Below are positions 24,783 through 33,273 of a DNA stretch of 64,000 bases, in pieces. Every line of letters begins with the position of its first letter. The stretch's first letter is position 1. Both the position numbers and the translations under genes were made by a program. This DNA is from Paenibacillus sp. LHD-117 (GTDB lineage Bacteria; Bacillota; Bacilli; Paenibacillales; Paenibacillaceae): contig NZ_JAVFVT010000039.1 of assembly GCF_030929555.1 (NCBI RefSeq), forward strand, positions 1-64,000, given 5' to 3'. The notes under the pieces are model-generated. The model searched no databases and was not told where the DNA came from. It saw only the letters and a list, made by a program, of their open reading frames with translations.

Positions 24783-25436
24783 TTAAGTTACAGGTTCCAT
24801 TGCTGGCGGAGTCGGCTTTCGACGGTCAATTACCACTGTATTAACGACGTTCAATGGTTTCTGCCCTTTGAGAAACTTAGTGCCGTCACTATTTTGGTTC
24901 ACACGCTCAGTGAAGAAGGTACGTGGAAAGTGCCGTCCTGTAGCCTTATTTTCATCAATCCCAAGGTGAACATACACATCAGCGGTCGAGTTATATGCCA
25001 GCAGCTTGCACTGAATCCTACTGCCTTGCGGTGCTGCCACAAAGTCGAGCATGATTTTTGGTGAATTGACGATGCTTGGTAGTAAGTAGAAGAATACGAG
25101 CTTGTCCTTAATGAGCGAAAAGTTATTTTTCGTCTGATCGCGAAGGCTCCTTAAAGTTATTGTACCGTTTTGAATATTTTTGTATCCTTCAGCGCCAAAA
25201 TACTTATAACGGTCTTTAAGTGCTACAAAACTTACAGCGAGCTTCTGTATACCAACCAGGTGGCAAAACTCCTCTTTCTTGAAGTCCAGGCTGATTTTCT
25301 GACCGTCCTCGAATTCAAATACGAAGGTAAACGGTTCGAGGTGTTCCTCATAAAACTGCCGAAGGAGTTCCAACGATATCTGGTCGATGTTGGGCTTTTC
25401 TGTTAGTGCTGCGAGCGCTTTTACGGTAAGTACCAA
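24783..25436 (-). CDS. PBECR4-like nuclease/toxin domain protein, ~217 aa
   Basis: A TTG start at 25436 has GAGGAG 10 nt upstream. A more upstream ATG lies inside a terminator hairpin and is not credible. The layout matches PBECR4 proteins: an N-terminal strand region, EEFCHLVGIQKL (about residues 70-80), a middle helical segment with KNNFSLIKDKL and IVNSPKIMLDF, and a C-terminal FFTERVNQNSDGTKFLKGQK. PBECR domains belong to the barnase/EndoU/colicin E5/RelE-like RNase fold and occur in phage and plasmid effectors. RNase activity is inferred. No cognate antitoxin was seen. Expression is probably controlled by the structured leader upstream. Confidence 0.65.
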   Translation of the reverse strand: MVLTVKALAALTEKPNIDQISLELLRQFYEEHLEPFTFVFEFEDGQKISLDFKKEEFCHLVGIQKLAVSFVALKDRYKYFGAEGYKNIQNGTITLRSLRDQTKNNFSLIKDKLVFFYLLPSIVNSPKIMLDFVAAPQGSRIQCKLLAYNSTADVYVHLGIDENKATGRHFPRTFFTERVNQNSDGTKFLKGQKPLNVVNTVVIDRRKPTPPAMEPVT

Positions 25437-25643
25437 GTCTCCTACTCTCCTCGACACGACAAATAAAACGCCTCTGAGCATGATACTCAGAGGCGGTGAT
25501 TGAATAATAAAGCGACAAAATCGGTTTCCGTTTCTTAATGGTGATGGATCACCATTCTCCAGATTAACCGGAGTTTAACGTCCACACGGCATGGAACTGA
25601 GGGTCGCTATCCCCAGTGACTTTTTAGGGTCCTCGTTTATTCT
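25437..25643 (-). ncRNA. Structured 5' leader of the PBECR4-like gene, possible regulatory RNA
   Basis: The ~207-nt leader between the promoter and the TTG start folds into consecutive hairpins. These are ACTGGGG/CCCTCAGT (25617-25596), a TCCA/TGGA stem (25595-25581), CTCCGG/CTGGAG (25573-25557), a perfect 9-bp AATGGTGAT stem (25556-25537), and an intrinsic terminator at 25495-25461. The arrangement (stable aptamer-like domain, then terminator before the start codon) is that of a riboswitch or attenuator. It does not match any riboswitch consensus I can recall. Confidence 0.6.
25461..25495 (-). terminator. Terminator within the leader of the PBECR4-like gene
   Basis: CGCCTCTGAG (minus strand, 25495-25486) pairs with CTCAGAGGCG (25478-25469) over a 7-nt loop and is followed by UUUUAUUU. 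It lies 25 nt before the TTG start, so it either attenuates this gene or ends a separate small RNA. Confidence 0.8.
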
Positions 25644-25649
25644 TACCCA

Positions 25650-25678
25650 ATTATACAGCGAAATATGCACTCTAGCAA
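25650..25678 (-). promoter_or_regulatory. Strong sigma-A promoter for the structured leader
   Basis: On the minus strand TTGCTA (25678-25673) and the consensus TATAAT (25655-25650) have a 17-bp spacer. It lies 50 bp downstream of the ligase gene's stop codon, so the PBECR4-like gene has its own transcript. Confidence 0.8.
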
Positions 25679-25727
25679 GAAATTTATTGCTGTAAACTCA
25701 CTTTATATTTACAAATGTGCCGTCACG

Positions 25728-26594
25728 TTACACCTGAACGCTCTCAAGTACGGGGAGACGCATTAATCCTGATTTGTAATATCCTCTATGTTTTATGTTG
25801 CAGCTGATTACGGGATCGACATAAACAAATTGTTTGGTTTCGTTAATAATCAATTGCTGTAACTTTGGCCAAACAACTTTTCGATGCTGGGCAGTGACGC
25901 CGAGCTCAATCGAACCAAGCGGAGTTACGGTCTCTCCTTCTACCCTGCCAATTAGCCATTGATTATTAAGCTTTGAATAACCGGTAATCCGGATATCGTT
26001 TGCGAAATCGTAATTGATTACTTTCTGGACGTCCCATGATCGTGTACCTTTTACACCTGGCTCACAAGGGCGCTTTCGGGTCAAGTATCTGCCCTTCCGA
26101 CTTTTTAGTACCAAACCCTCTAGTCCAGATTTTTTTATTATATCGAATAACTGAATAGCGCTCCCCTCAAAGCAACGCACGCGAGAATACGTGTCGTTTT
26201 CCTTCAGATCATTCTCGAGCAGTTCTAACCGACGTTCCAAAGGAAGACTCATGACATTTTCTCCACGGTAATAGAGAATATCGAAAGCACATACCTGTAA
26301 CCGGTAATTCATTTTCTTTGAATTAAAGCGAGCCAGGCATGCTTCGAAATCTGGATGACCTCTTTCGTCTGTCACAATCAGCTCACAGTCAATAATGGTT
26401 CCTTTGCTAATTGGCGCCTTTTGCAGTTCAGGAAAGCGTTCAGTAGCATCGAGATTCTTTGTGTACAAGCGCAGCTTGTCCATGTTGGAAACAAGCAGAC
26501 GGATCCCGTCTAGCTTCAGCTGCACGAGATAATCCGGATCATCAAAAGGTAAATTATCTTTTGCATATTGCAAAAGCATTGGAGGGAAAAACAT
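25728..26594 (-). CDS. ATP-dependent DNA ligase (LigB/YoqV-like), 288 aa
   Basis: ATG at 26594 follows AAGGTG with 6-nt spacing. The adenylation lysine lies in KLDGIR (residues ~27-32, motif I). Motif III-like AFDILYY, motif IV EGLVLKS and motif V-like RSWDVQK follow. The C-terminal ~90 residues form a small OB fold. The length matches minimal phage-type ligases such as YoqV of SPbeta. A nick-sealing role in plasmid replication or repair is inferred. Confidence 0.82.
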   Translation of the reverse strand: MFFPPMLLQYAKDNLPFDDPDYLVQLKLDGIRLLVSNMDKLRLYTKNLDATERFPELQKAPISKGTIIDCELIVTDERGHPDFEACLARFNSKKMNYRLQVCAFDILYYRGENVMSLPLERRLELLENDLKENDTYSRVRCFEGSAIQLFDIIKKSGLEGLVLKSRKGRYLTRKRPCEPGVKGTRSWDVQKVINYDFANDIRITGYSKLNNQWLIGRVEGETVTPLGSIELGVTAQHRKVVWPKLQQLIINETKQFVYVDPVISCNIKHRGYYKSGLMRLPVLESVQV

Positions 26595-26644
26595 AAGCAT
26601 CACCTTATTTTATCGTAACATAGGGACTCTTACGTTTAGTAATG

Positions 26645-27165
26645 GGAGTTAATGGAGCTCTTCGCCCTCGGTGAAGCTCTCCGATTGCCATCAAGTTGGC
26701 CATGCACCAGGAACGCCAACGGCGGCCTCGACCTGCAGATACAGATTCGCCCGGCGCAGCAGATGCTCTTCGATCGCCGGCGCGCTTACCACGCACCAGG
26801 AACGGCCGCGGCGGCCTCGACCTGCAGATCCGGATCCGGCCGACGCAGCAGCTGCTGCTCTCCGATCGCCGGCAGCACCGCCACACACCGGGAACGGCCG
26901 CGGCAGCCTTGAGCCGCAGATCCGGATCCGGCCAACAGCTGCAGCTCCTCGATCGCCGGCACGATGGCCACGCACCAGGAACGGCCGCGGCGGCAGCGCC
27001 TGGCCACACACCCAGGAATGCCCGCGGGGGCCGTGCGCTGCAGTTCCGGATCCCGCCGGCGCCGCAGCAGCTCCTCGATCGCCGGCAGCACCCGGCCACA
27101 CACCAGGAATGCCCGCGGCGGCATCGCCCGGCCACCGAGACGGCGGCGCGCAGTAGCTCCACCAA
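26645..27165 (+). repeat. GC-rich repeat island E1, ~90-bp units
   Basis: Plus-strand cores lie near 26705, 26795, 26885, 26974, 27009 (degenerate) and 27103. Units carry CTGCAGATCCGGATCC, CGATCGCCGGC and CCGCGGC blocks. The left edge is ~50 bp upstream of the ligase start, so the ligase promoter must lie close to or within the island edge. Confidence 0.85.
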
Positions 27166-27172
27166 TAAGATA

Positions 27173-27199
27173 AAGGGATCACTCTTCGAGCGACCCCTT
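27173..27199. terminator. Orphan terminator-like hairpin between islands E1 and E2
   Basis: AAGGGATCACTC and GAGCGACCCCTT pair around TTC, flanked by A-rich sequence on the left (U-rich on minus). It closely resembles gene-end hairpins beside the other islands, but no gene follows it. This suggests a gene was lost between two repeat blocks. Confidence 0.55.
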
Positions 27200-27204
27200 A
27201 GCAG

Positions 27205-28310
27205 AATTGCCGCGGCGTCGTCGATCAGCTGCTCTTCCGGATCCACTGCCGGCACGCAGCTGCTCATTGATCGATCGCTACACCCGGCCGCGCACCAACG
27301 TCACGCTGGCGGCGATCGTGCTGCAGGAGCCGGCCTTGGCGGCGTCGATCAGCTGCTCTTCCGGATCCGCCGCCGGAACGGAGCTGCTCCTCGATAGCTG
27401 GCCAACCCGGCCGCGCACTAGGAACGTCACGCCGGCGGCGATTGTACTGCAGGAGCTGGCCGCAGCGACGTCGACCAGCAGCTCCTCCGGATCCGCCGGC
27501 CGGCCGTGGGCGGAAGCTCCGCGATCGATGGCCACGCTTGGCCACGTACCAGGAACGTCGCGCTGGCGGCCATCGTGCTGCAGGAGTCGGCCACGGCGGC
27601 GTCGATCAGCTGCTCTTCCGGATCCGCCACCGGCACGCAGCTACTCCTCGATAGCTGGCCACACCCGGCCGCGCACCAGGAACGTCACGCCGGCGGCGAT
27701 CGTGCTGCAGGAGCCGGCCACGGCGTCGTCGATCAGCTGCTCTTCCGGATCCGCCTCCGGCACGCAGCTGCTCCTCGATAAGCCAACCCGGCCGCGCACC
27801 AGGAACGTCACGCCGGCGGCGATTGTACTGCAGGAGCTGACCGCAGCGACGTCGATCAGCTGCTCTTCCGGATCCGCCGGCCGACCGTGGGCGGCTGCTC
27901 CGCGATCGATGGCCACGCTTGGCCGCGTACCAGGAACGTCGCGCTGGCGGCCCTCGGGCTGCAGGAGTCGGCCGCGGCGACGTCGATCAGCTGCTCTCCC
28001 GGATCCGCCGCCGGCACGCAGCTGCTCCTCGATTGCTGCCCACACCCACCGCGCACCTGGAACGACGCGCCGGCGGTGATCGCGCTGCAGGATCCGGTAC
28101 CGCGGCACATCGACCAGCAGCTCTTTCGGATCCGCCGGCGGTAAACAGCTGCGCCGCGATCGATGGCCACGCCCGGCCGCGCACAGGAACGACGAGCTGG
28201 CGGCGATTGTGCTGCAGGAACCGGCAGCGCGGTGACGTCGACCAACAGCTCCTCCGGATCCGCGGCCGACACGCAGCTGCGTCGGTCGCCGATCGAAATT
28301 TGCGTCGACT
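27205..28310 (+). repeat. GC-rich repeat island E2, ~126-bp units
   Basis: Eight plus-strand core positions (near 27294, 27417, 27548, 27676, 27797, 27930, 28055 and 28181) are spaced 121-133 bp apart. Unit sequence differs from E1 (CTGCTCTTCCGGATCC, GTCGATCAGCTG, GTGCTGCAGGAG), so two repeat subtypes lie side by side. No credible coding frame. Confidence 0.9.
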
Positions 28311-28340
28311 TCCGTCTATTGTTCAAGCAATCACATTAGT

Positions 28341-28401
28341 AAGCCTGCTAAGATTGCTTAGGCTTTTCCAAAAAATAAAAATGCCACTCTGCTTCGAGTG
28401 A
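28341..28401. terminator. Back-to-back terminators between island E2 and the HNH-repeat gene
   Basis: On plus, AAGCCT ... AGGCTT (28341-28365) is followed by a short T-run. On minus, CACTC/GAGTG (28400-28385) is followed by a long U-run (opposite A-rich 28370-28380). The latter ends the minus-strand gene at 28416. Confidence 0.6.
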
Positions 28402-28415
28402 CAATTCTCCGTTTT

Positions 28416-28875
28416 CTATAATTCTTTATCCCATTTCTCGATTGCTTCTGAAACAACGATTTTTGCTATAGCAAATTTAAAATTAGTTTTGCCTAATAAT
28501 CCTTTTCGATCAATGTCTATTGAAAGGTACTTCATTGCAGCCCGCCAATTATAAAACGGATATGATAATGCATGCGCTGATGGTTTTTTTCCGCTCTTCA
28601 AGTAGTTAGTAAAGAAGATCAACTTATAATCTTCCCTGATCGCCTCCTTGAGGATTGTGGCTGCTTCATCTTTTGATAGAGACTTCTGCGCAACTGTTAT
28701 CGTGTTTGTTTTCTCTAAACCAGCAGCAACAAGCGCTTCGTGCCAAGATCCAAACAACGAAAATAATGTCCCGATATGCAGGATGAAGATTCATTCTTCT
28801 ATAGACCCGGAATGACGTAGTTTTAAAATTCTTTTGAAATTTATGAAGGGACTCGATAACATCTTCCTTTGTCAC
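28416..28875 (-). pseudogene. HNH-associated-repeat (PF18780-like) protein, frameshifted
   Basis: The first frame (GTG at 28875) encodes MTKEDVIESLHKFQKNF ... HPAYRDI. A second frame, entered near 28765 at an ATTATTTTC run, continues FGSWHEALVAAGLEK to the stop at 28416. Together these form the usual homing-endonuclease-associated repeat (a PxY then FGSWxxAL...AG pattern). The junction needs one indel, so this is either a pseudogene or a sequencing error. Confidence 0.6.
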
Positions 28876-28914
28876 TTTAATCGTGCACGCCTCCCTTCGG
28901 GTAGTTCCGGGATT

Positions 28915-29184
28915 TTAGATCGTCGGTCTCATGAAAGTTTGAACAAACTCTGTAGCAGCTGCTCGATCCGTTTGAAGCACCCCTATATATGTGTCAAAAA
29001 ATGCTTGGACAATCTCAGCATCTGATGCTGATAATTCGAGATCGCTAATTGTATCACCTACATTTTCATTATACTGCTCAATAGATGATTCTTTCGGATT
29101 TAGACTCCTAATTTTTTCTCCAAACACCTGGGCAGCTTGCTGGATTAACGCTTTATTAACAAGCATAGTTTCAAATGAAATCAT
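28915..29184 (-). CDS. Hypothetical protein, 89 aa
   Basis: A soluble, helical, acidic protein with no recognised motif. It reads in the same direction as its neighbours. The start ATG at 29184 lies after a GGAGGTCAAC ribosome site. Confidence 0.55.
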   Translation of the reverse strand: MISFETMLVNKALIQQAAQVFGEKIRSLNPKESSIEQYNENVGDTISDLELSASDAEIVQAFFDTYIGVLQTDRAAATEFVQTFMRPTI

Positions 29185-29312
29185 TGTTGACCTCCATGTA
29201 ATTCCGTATTCATTTTATTGAATCGATAGCCTCAGATACTTTAGCTTTCAAGCGATCAAGCAGCGACTTTTCTTTATCGGATAGGTAAGTATGTGGAACA
29301 TCCTCTTGCGCC

Positions 29313-29858
29313 TCATGATGAAGACTTCCCTCTGTTCAATGCTCGTTCGATTGACATCCTATTGATTCTTTCTTGCAACTCTGCTTTCTCTCTTAGTGTC
29401 ATTGGAGCATCAGGATCATAATTATCTTTAGTCCCAACCTCTATCTTCAGATATGCTGGCTTTAAACCAAGTTCCATACCTCCATAGCTGCCTGCATGTC
29501 CGACTCTTGTTCCATCAGCATAATGGAATTCTGGCATCCAGCCTCCAGATAGCATTGTGATTTGATTCATATTTACAAGGGCAGGATAAGGGGCACCGTT
29601 ATCTTGTATCAGCCTCGAATCAAGTGTTCCTCCGACTACTTCAACTGCTGAAAAATTATATTTCTTTACAAGCAAATCTTTAATCGTCTCGTACTCTACT
29701 TCATTCCATACAGCATCTTGCATACCTTTAATAGTGACGATAACGATCTGCTCCCCATCTTTTACAACGCATCGTACGGCGCTCAAGGATATTGCCTTCT
29801 CATTCTGCAATTCAATAAAAATGTTGTTCAATATGCTCTCTCCATTCAAAAAATTCAA
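29313..29858 (-). CDS. Hypothetical protein, 181 aa
   Basis: The N-terminal ~75 residues form a small alpha/beta region. The middle is Gly-rich (MLSGGWMPEFHYADGTRVGH). A helical tail ends SIERALNRGKSSS. A frame overlapping its end (YLSDKEKSLLDRLKAKV, stop at 29210) stays open to ~29325 without a start codon. This may be a lost C-terminal extension. Confidence 0.55.
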   Translation of the reverse strand: MNFLNGESILNNIFIELQNEKAISLSAVRCVVKDGEQIVIVTIKGMQDAVWNEVEYETIKDLLVKKYNFSAVEVVGGTLDSRLIQDNGAPYPALVNMNQITMLSGGWMPEFHYADGTRVGHAGSYGGMELGLKPAYLKIEVGTKDNYDPDAPMTLREKAELQERINRMSIERALNRGKSSS

Positions 29859-30021
29859 ATTCTTCGTCTTCTTGTATGTTGAGTAGGTTCGTCACGCCAG
29901 CGGCCAACAACTCTTCTGGATTCCGAATGCCGGCATGCCATATCCATCTTCGTTGCGCCGACGTTTTATGGATTCCTTCCAGTGATAACTGAAAGTGGCG
30001 TATTCCACTTTCTACAATCAT
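29812..30021 (-). CDS. Hypothetical protein, 69 aa
   Basis: TAAGGAA precedes ATG at 30021 by 7 nt. The product includes WIWHAGIRNPEELLAAGVTN and an acidic EDEEFEFFEWREH tail. It overlaps both the upstream and downstream genes by ~50 bp, indicating tight coupling. Function unknown. Confidence 0.5.
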   Translation of the reverse strand: MIVESGIRHFQLSLEGIHKTSAQRRWIWHAGIRNPEELLAAGVTNLLNIQEDEEFEFFEWREHIEQHFY

Positions 30022-30442
30022 AAATGAATTCCTTACCGTTCCACTCGATTGTACCTTCATCAAGCGCATACCCAAAATCCTCCGACTGGTCTATAAGCAA
30101 ATACCATTTAGAAGACGAACCTACTTCTTTCCTGGAATAGGATTTTGCTACCCTACTTTCCAAGCCGTCAATTACCCTAACCTTTTTACCTATTTGGTAT
30201 ACACTTTCGTCTCCCAACGCGATTCGCGCATCCCCAATTGCTCTGTAAAGATCAATCAGCTCCGGAAACGATGTATTAAATGATTTGTTATTCGCATAAG
30301 GAATACCAAACGTCTTTTCCATCTGCGTCATAATCGCGGATAACTGCAAGTCGTGCTCCTCATCTGTAAGTTTTGGATCCTTTAGTACCCTTTCGAATTC
30401 AATAATAACGGGAAGCAGCCTGGTGTCTCTTTTCCTGACCAT
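29966..30442 (-). CDS. Hypothetical protein, 158 aa
   Basis: AGGAGAGG directly upstream supports ATG at 30442 (MVRKRDTRLLPV). The N-terminal half is helical. The C-terminal half has a small beta domain (YQIGKKVRVIDGLESRV ... WYLLIDQSEDFGYALDE), perhaps KOW/SH3-like. No function assigned. Confidence 0.55.
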   Translation of the reverse strand: MVRKRDTRLLPVIIEFERVLKDPKLTDEEHDLQLSAIMTQMEKTFGIPYANNKSFNTSFPELIDLYRAIGDARIALGDESVYQIGKKVRVIDGLESRVAKSYSRKEVGSSSKWYLLIDQSEDFGYALDEGTIEWNGKEFIYDCRKWNTPLSVITGRNP

Positions 30443-30514
30443 TATACCTCTCCTCATCCTCATTTTCATTTTTGTCTACCACTTGGGCATCCGGGGAACC
30501 GTGGTTCCTTCCAA

Positions 30515-30982
30515 TCATGAAAACCAAAATTCCAAATCCTCCCCCACCCTAACGCCCGAGAACTGAAGTTCCTCCAGCGTTTCTTCAAAACTGGAATCCG
30601 CGGAATGAAGGACGAGAATTGTAACTTGCTCTTTTGTACGCACCGGGATCCTATTTATCTCTCGATATGCCAGACGATCTTCAATCGGTTTAATCATTTT
30701 TTCTATAGCCACAGAGATTAACCCCGCATCGGCCACTCGACACCAATAATCTCGCCCCTCAATGCGGAGGATGACTACCCAAACATCTTCGAATTCAGTA
30801 TCTCGTCCAATATTTTCTTTGAAATATGGGCATGTCTCATGATTACCACTACAATGACGTTCTTTCCACCCACGAAGTTCATCCCGTGTTTTAAAGGAAA
30901 GCCACTCGGTTCCACTATGATAGTGACCACAACGCATGCGTGGCTCTTTAGGCGACACAACCCGATAATACTTACACTTCAT
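30515..30982 (-). CDS. Hypothetical protein with N-terminal Cys-rich segment, 155 aa
   Basis: GAGGAGAATTTTG precedes ATG at 30982. Cysteines at CKYY, MRCGHYH, HCSG and TCPYF could bind one zinc. The rest is a small alpha/beta domain. It is part of a run of same-direction accessory genes. Function unknown. Confidence 0.55.
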   Translation of the reverse strand: MKCKYYRVVSPKEPRMRCGHYHSGTEWLSFKTRDELRGWKERHCSGNHETCPYFKENIGRDTEFEDVWVVILRIEGRDYWCRVADAGLISVAIEKMIKPIEDRLAYREINRIPVRTKEQVTILVLHSADSSFEETLEELQFSGVRVGEDLEFWFS

Positions 30983-31049
30983 CAAAATTCTCCTCTATCC
31001 TAACTCCCCAATCTTCAATTCTGATCCCCTTATGTCAATCCGCCATTTA

Positions 31050-31967
31050 TCAACTGCTTTGCAGAGCAATGTCTGCTAGTCCCATCTCAACCCACTGTTC
31101 CTTGATCACATGCAACGTTGACACGCAGTCGTCAACGGCCCGATGGCTTGTATGACGCCCCGAAGCATTGGCCAAACTAATCCACCTATCACTACCACAT
31201 CGCAACCTATACGCCTCCATGACGCAATCCCACTCCAAACCAGAAATTAGCGGGACCTTATTCCTTCTGCAGCTGTTTGAAACCATCTTCCCATCAAACT
31301 CGGCATTGAAGGCTAGGACGAGCTTTCCCTGGAGAATCCTCAAGACCTCTTCTCTAAGCTCTGCCCAAGTCGGAGCATTTTCGAGATCCGAATTTCGAAT
31401 ACCATGAATTAATGTTGCAGGCGAATCATCCGGAACCGGCATGACTGGCTTAACAAGAGAATGCAAAAGCGTTTTTCCAAACCGGTCAATAACTCCAATC
31501 TCTACAATTTCTCCATCAAGATCCGTCGATTCTGTATCGAGAATTACAAAATCGGTTTCAAACCGTCTCCGGAACGCGGATAATCCCCGTCGAATTCTCT
31601 GCTCCCGAACTTCTTCCTCGTGGAGATATTCAATGCAATACGTACATATTTTCTTACCATCCGCTTGCTGGCGTATCTCCTTCTTAGTCCGTTCGTTAAG
31701 ACAATGCGAGCAGGTACGATCATCCACTAATTTGGCGCGAGCTTTCTCAAGTGACTCGCTCGCAGCTGTCTTCTGTTTATCAGTCAATTTGCGCTTCTCC
31801 ACGGCATCAGAAACATCATATAGCTTGCACCATTGTTTTCCGGCCCAGACTTCAGCCACGGCTTCGTTCCCTGGTTTCAACCCAAGTTGCGATAACATCG
31901 TCTTCGTTTTAAGGTTTTCCGGTACGTTCCTCCAGCCTCCACGAATACGCTCGAGTGACAATCCCAT
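31050..31967 (-). CDS. DnaQ-fold 3'-5' exonuclease with zinc-finger N-terminus, 305 aa
   Basis: GGGAGGGTAGGTGCC precedes ATG. A CSHC ... CTYC zinc knuckle sits at residues 86-111. The DEDDh exonuclease motifs follow: DTES (D144/E146), AFNAEFDGK, and HRAVDDC with the catalytic histidine and aspartate. It resembles the epsilon-like exonucleases of phages and plasmids. Proofreading or nucleic-acid trimming is inferred. Confidence 0.78.
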   Translation of the reverse strand: MGLSLERIRGGWRNVPENLKTKTMLSQLGLKPGNEAVAEVWAGKQWCKLYDVSDAVEKRKLTDKQKTAASESLEKARAKLVDDRTCSHCLNERTKKEIRQQADGKKICTYCIEYLHEEEVREQRIRRGLSAFRRRFETDFVILDTESTDLDGEIVEIGVIDRFGKTLLHSLVKPVMPVPDDSPATLIHGIRNSDLENAPTWAELREEVLRILQGKLVLAFNAEFDGKMVSNSCRRNKVPLISGLEWDCVMEAYRLRCGSDRWISLANASGRHTSHRAVDDCVSTLHVIKEQWVEMGLADIALQSS

Positions 31968-31994
31968 GGCACCTACCCTCCCCGACTAACCGTT

Positions 31995-32216
31995 TCATTT
32001 TTGTATGAAATAAATGAGTATCATTGCAGTCATTATACAAAACCACATGGCCATTCTCTTGTAAGGCGAAACGTTATCTTCATCAAATGTTCTTGAATCC
32101 GTAAATAACCAGTTCGGTAATTTACCCGTTAGCGAGTATAACGTCCATCTTAGAACCCCAAAGCCTGACACGATAATAGCAAATATGAACACCATTTCTA
32201 TCGAGCTTAAATACAC
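31995..32216 (-). CDS. Small membrane protein, 73 aa
   Basis: Two transmembrane segments (IEMVFIFAIIVSGFGVLRW and MAMWFCIMTAMILIYFI) flank a short polar loop. It is preceded by AGGAGGAAT-type spacing. Function unknown. Confidence 0.6.
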   Translation of the reverse strand: MYLSSIEMVFIFAIIVSGFGVLRWTLYSLTGKLPNWLFTDSRTFDEDNVSPYKRMAMWFCIMTAMILIYFIQK

Positions 32217-32234
32217 CTACTATTCCTCCTCGTT

Positions 32235-32351
32235 TCACCCTGCAATAACTTTCTCCTCTTCAATCTTCACAAAATTGACCAGGCTCGCTATTCCGTCTTC
32301 AACTACAACTTCACGGCGCTCGGTCAGCAATCCGAAGTTTCTCGTATTCAA
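32235..32351 (-). CDS. Small hypothetical protein, 38 aa
   Basis: A TTG at 32351 lies 7-8 nt after CTGGAG. The frame encodes LTERREVVVEDGIASLVNF and ends IEEEKVIAG. It overlaps the end of the frameshifted gene upstream, and may be that gene's displaced C-terminus rather than an independent gene. Confidence 0.4.
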   Translation of the reverse strand: MNTRNFGLLTERREVVVEDGIASLVNFVKIEEEKVIAG

Positions 32352-32816
32352 GCAACATCTCCAGAATCGTTTCTAGCTTATCTTCTATGAATCGCTCATA
32401 ATCTCGCTCTGTCCATTCATAATTGGTCGAATCAGCGAGGCAACGTTTTGCTTCCTTTTCATAATAATCTTCCATACTAGAAATAAAGGAAGTTGTTGCG
32501 TCTCTTTCGATGTAACATCTAGTTGAGACTTTGTTCCATTCAATCTTTACACCGTTCGTCGTAACAAAATACAGTTCTTTAGGATGATTAAAGGTTCCGG
32601 TTGCTGAATCCCTCGGTAGAAGTCGCTGTTAATGTCCATCCTCTGATGTTTATCTTCCGGATCTTCTAAACCGTCAGCAAAAAAGCTTGTGTCTAACAGA
32701 GGTTTCCCATTCCTGATATCGAATCGAAAATGAGTTTTCTCGAAGTCATTTATTTGGAGCATCCCCCAAGAGCCTGTCTGAGGCATTTCAAGCTTCGTGA
32801 TCCGATAATTAGACAT
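32311..32816 (-). pseudogene. Hypothetical protein gene with internal frameshift, ~165 aa when joined
   Basis: The first frame starts at 32816 (MSNYRITKLEMPQTGSW) and is open to 32547. From about 32625 the sensible product continues in another frame (RDSATGTFNHPKELYFVTTN ... MEDYYEKEAKRCLAD) to the stop at 32311. The first frame degenerates into ILKNCILLRRTV after that point. A single indel separates the halves. No function is recognised. Confidence 0.5.
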
Positions 32817-32870
32817 ATCATGTACACTCCTTATTCAATGTGTTTGTGTTCTGTTGTTTCTTTATACTCG

Positions 32871-33203
32871 TCAGTAATACTGCTTATTGTCGCAGTATTC
32901 ATTCATGCATATTCTTGCCGAATCAAATTTGCCCGTTTGATCATTATCCAGGTATTCTGCATCTTCGAGCTCATTTCCGCAGCTTGGGCAGTGAGTCTGC
33001 CTTTCAAGATTTGCTTTGTATTCATCAATCGTTTCTTCAGTCCAAAGTGGCCTACTGTTATTAAATGCATCTGGCTCCGGGAACGGTTTATCGCTCTTTC
33101 CGTTTTCCCTTTTTCGCTGCAGTTTCCTTGAAATGGCCGTCCGACTAACGCCGAGACGCTTTGCAACTTGTGATTGATTTAGCAAATGATCCACTATACT
33201 CAC
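32871..33203 (-). CDS. HTH plus zinc-ribbon regulator, 110 aa
   Basis: An AlpA/LacI-like HTH (NQSQVAKRLGVSRTAISRKL) occupies residues 9-28. A CPSCGNELED ... CMNEYC zinc ribbon ends the protein. Its promoter is overlapped by a perfect 12-bp-arm inverted repeat, which makes autoregulation likely. It is transcribed away from uvrX's 3' end. Confidence 0.68.
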   Translation of the reverse strand: MSIVDHLLNQSQVAKRLGVSRTAISRKLQRKRENGKSDKPFPEPDAFNNSRPLWTEETIDEYKANLERQTHCPSCGNELEDAEYLDNDQTGKFDSARICMNEYCDNKQYY

Positions 33204-33231
33204 CCTTCATTTACATTTCTTTACTAAGTAG

Positions 33232-33266
33232 ATAATATAATAACGGTTTACATTTGTAAACCGTTA
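33232..33266 (-). promoter_or_regulatory. Promoter with overlapping operator for the HTH/zinc-ribbon gene
   Basis: On minus, TTTACA (33260-33255) and TATTAT (33237-33232) have a 17-bp spacer. The palindrome TAACGGTTTACA/TGTAAACCGTTA (33241-33266, 2-nt centre) covers the -35 box and spacer. Confidence 0.75.
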
Positions 33267-33273
33267 ACAAGAT

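Noticed and set aside
25437-25481. Upstream ATG start for the PBECR4-like gene at 25481
   Set aside because: That ATG is in the loop of the intrinsic terminator hairpin and has no ribosome site. TTG at 25436 with GAGGAG is preferred.
25437-25643. T-box, SAM, cobalamin or yybP-ykoY riboswitch upstream of the PBECR4-like gene
   Set aside because: None of the diagnostic consensus segments of these classes is present in the leader.
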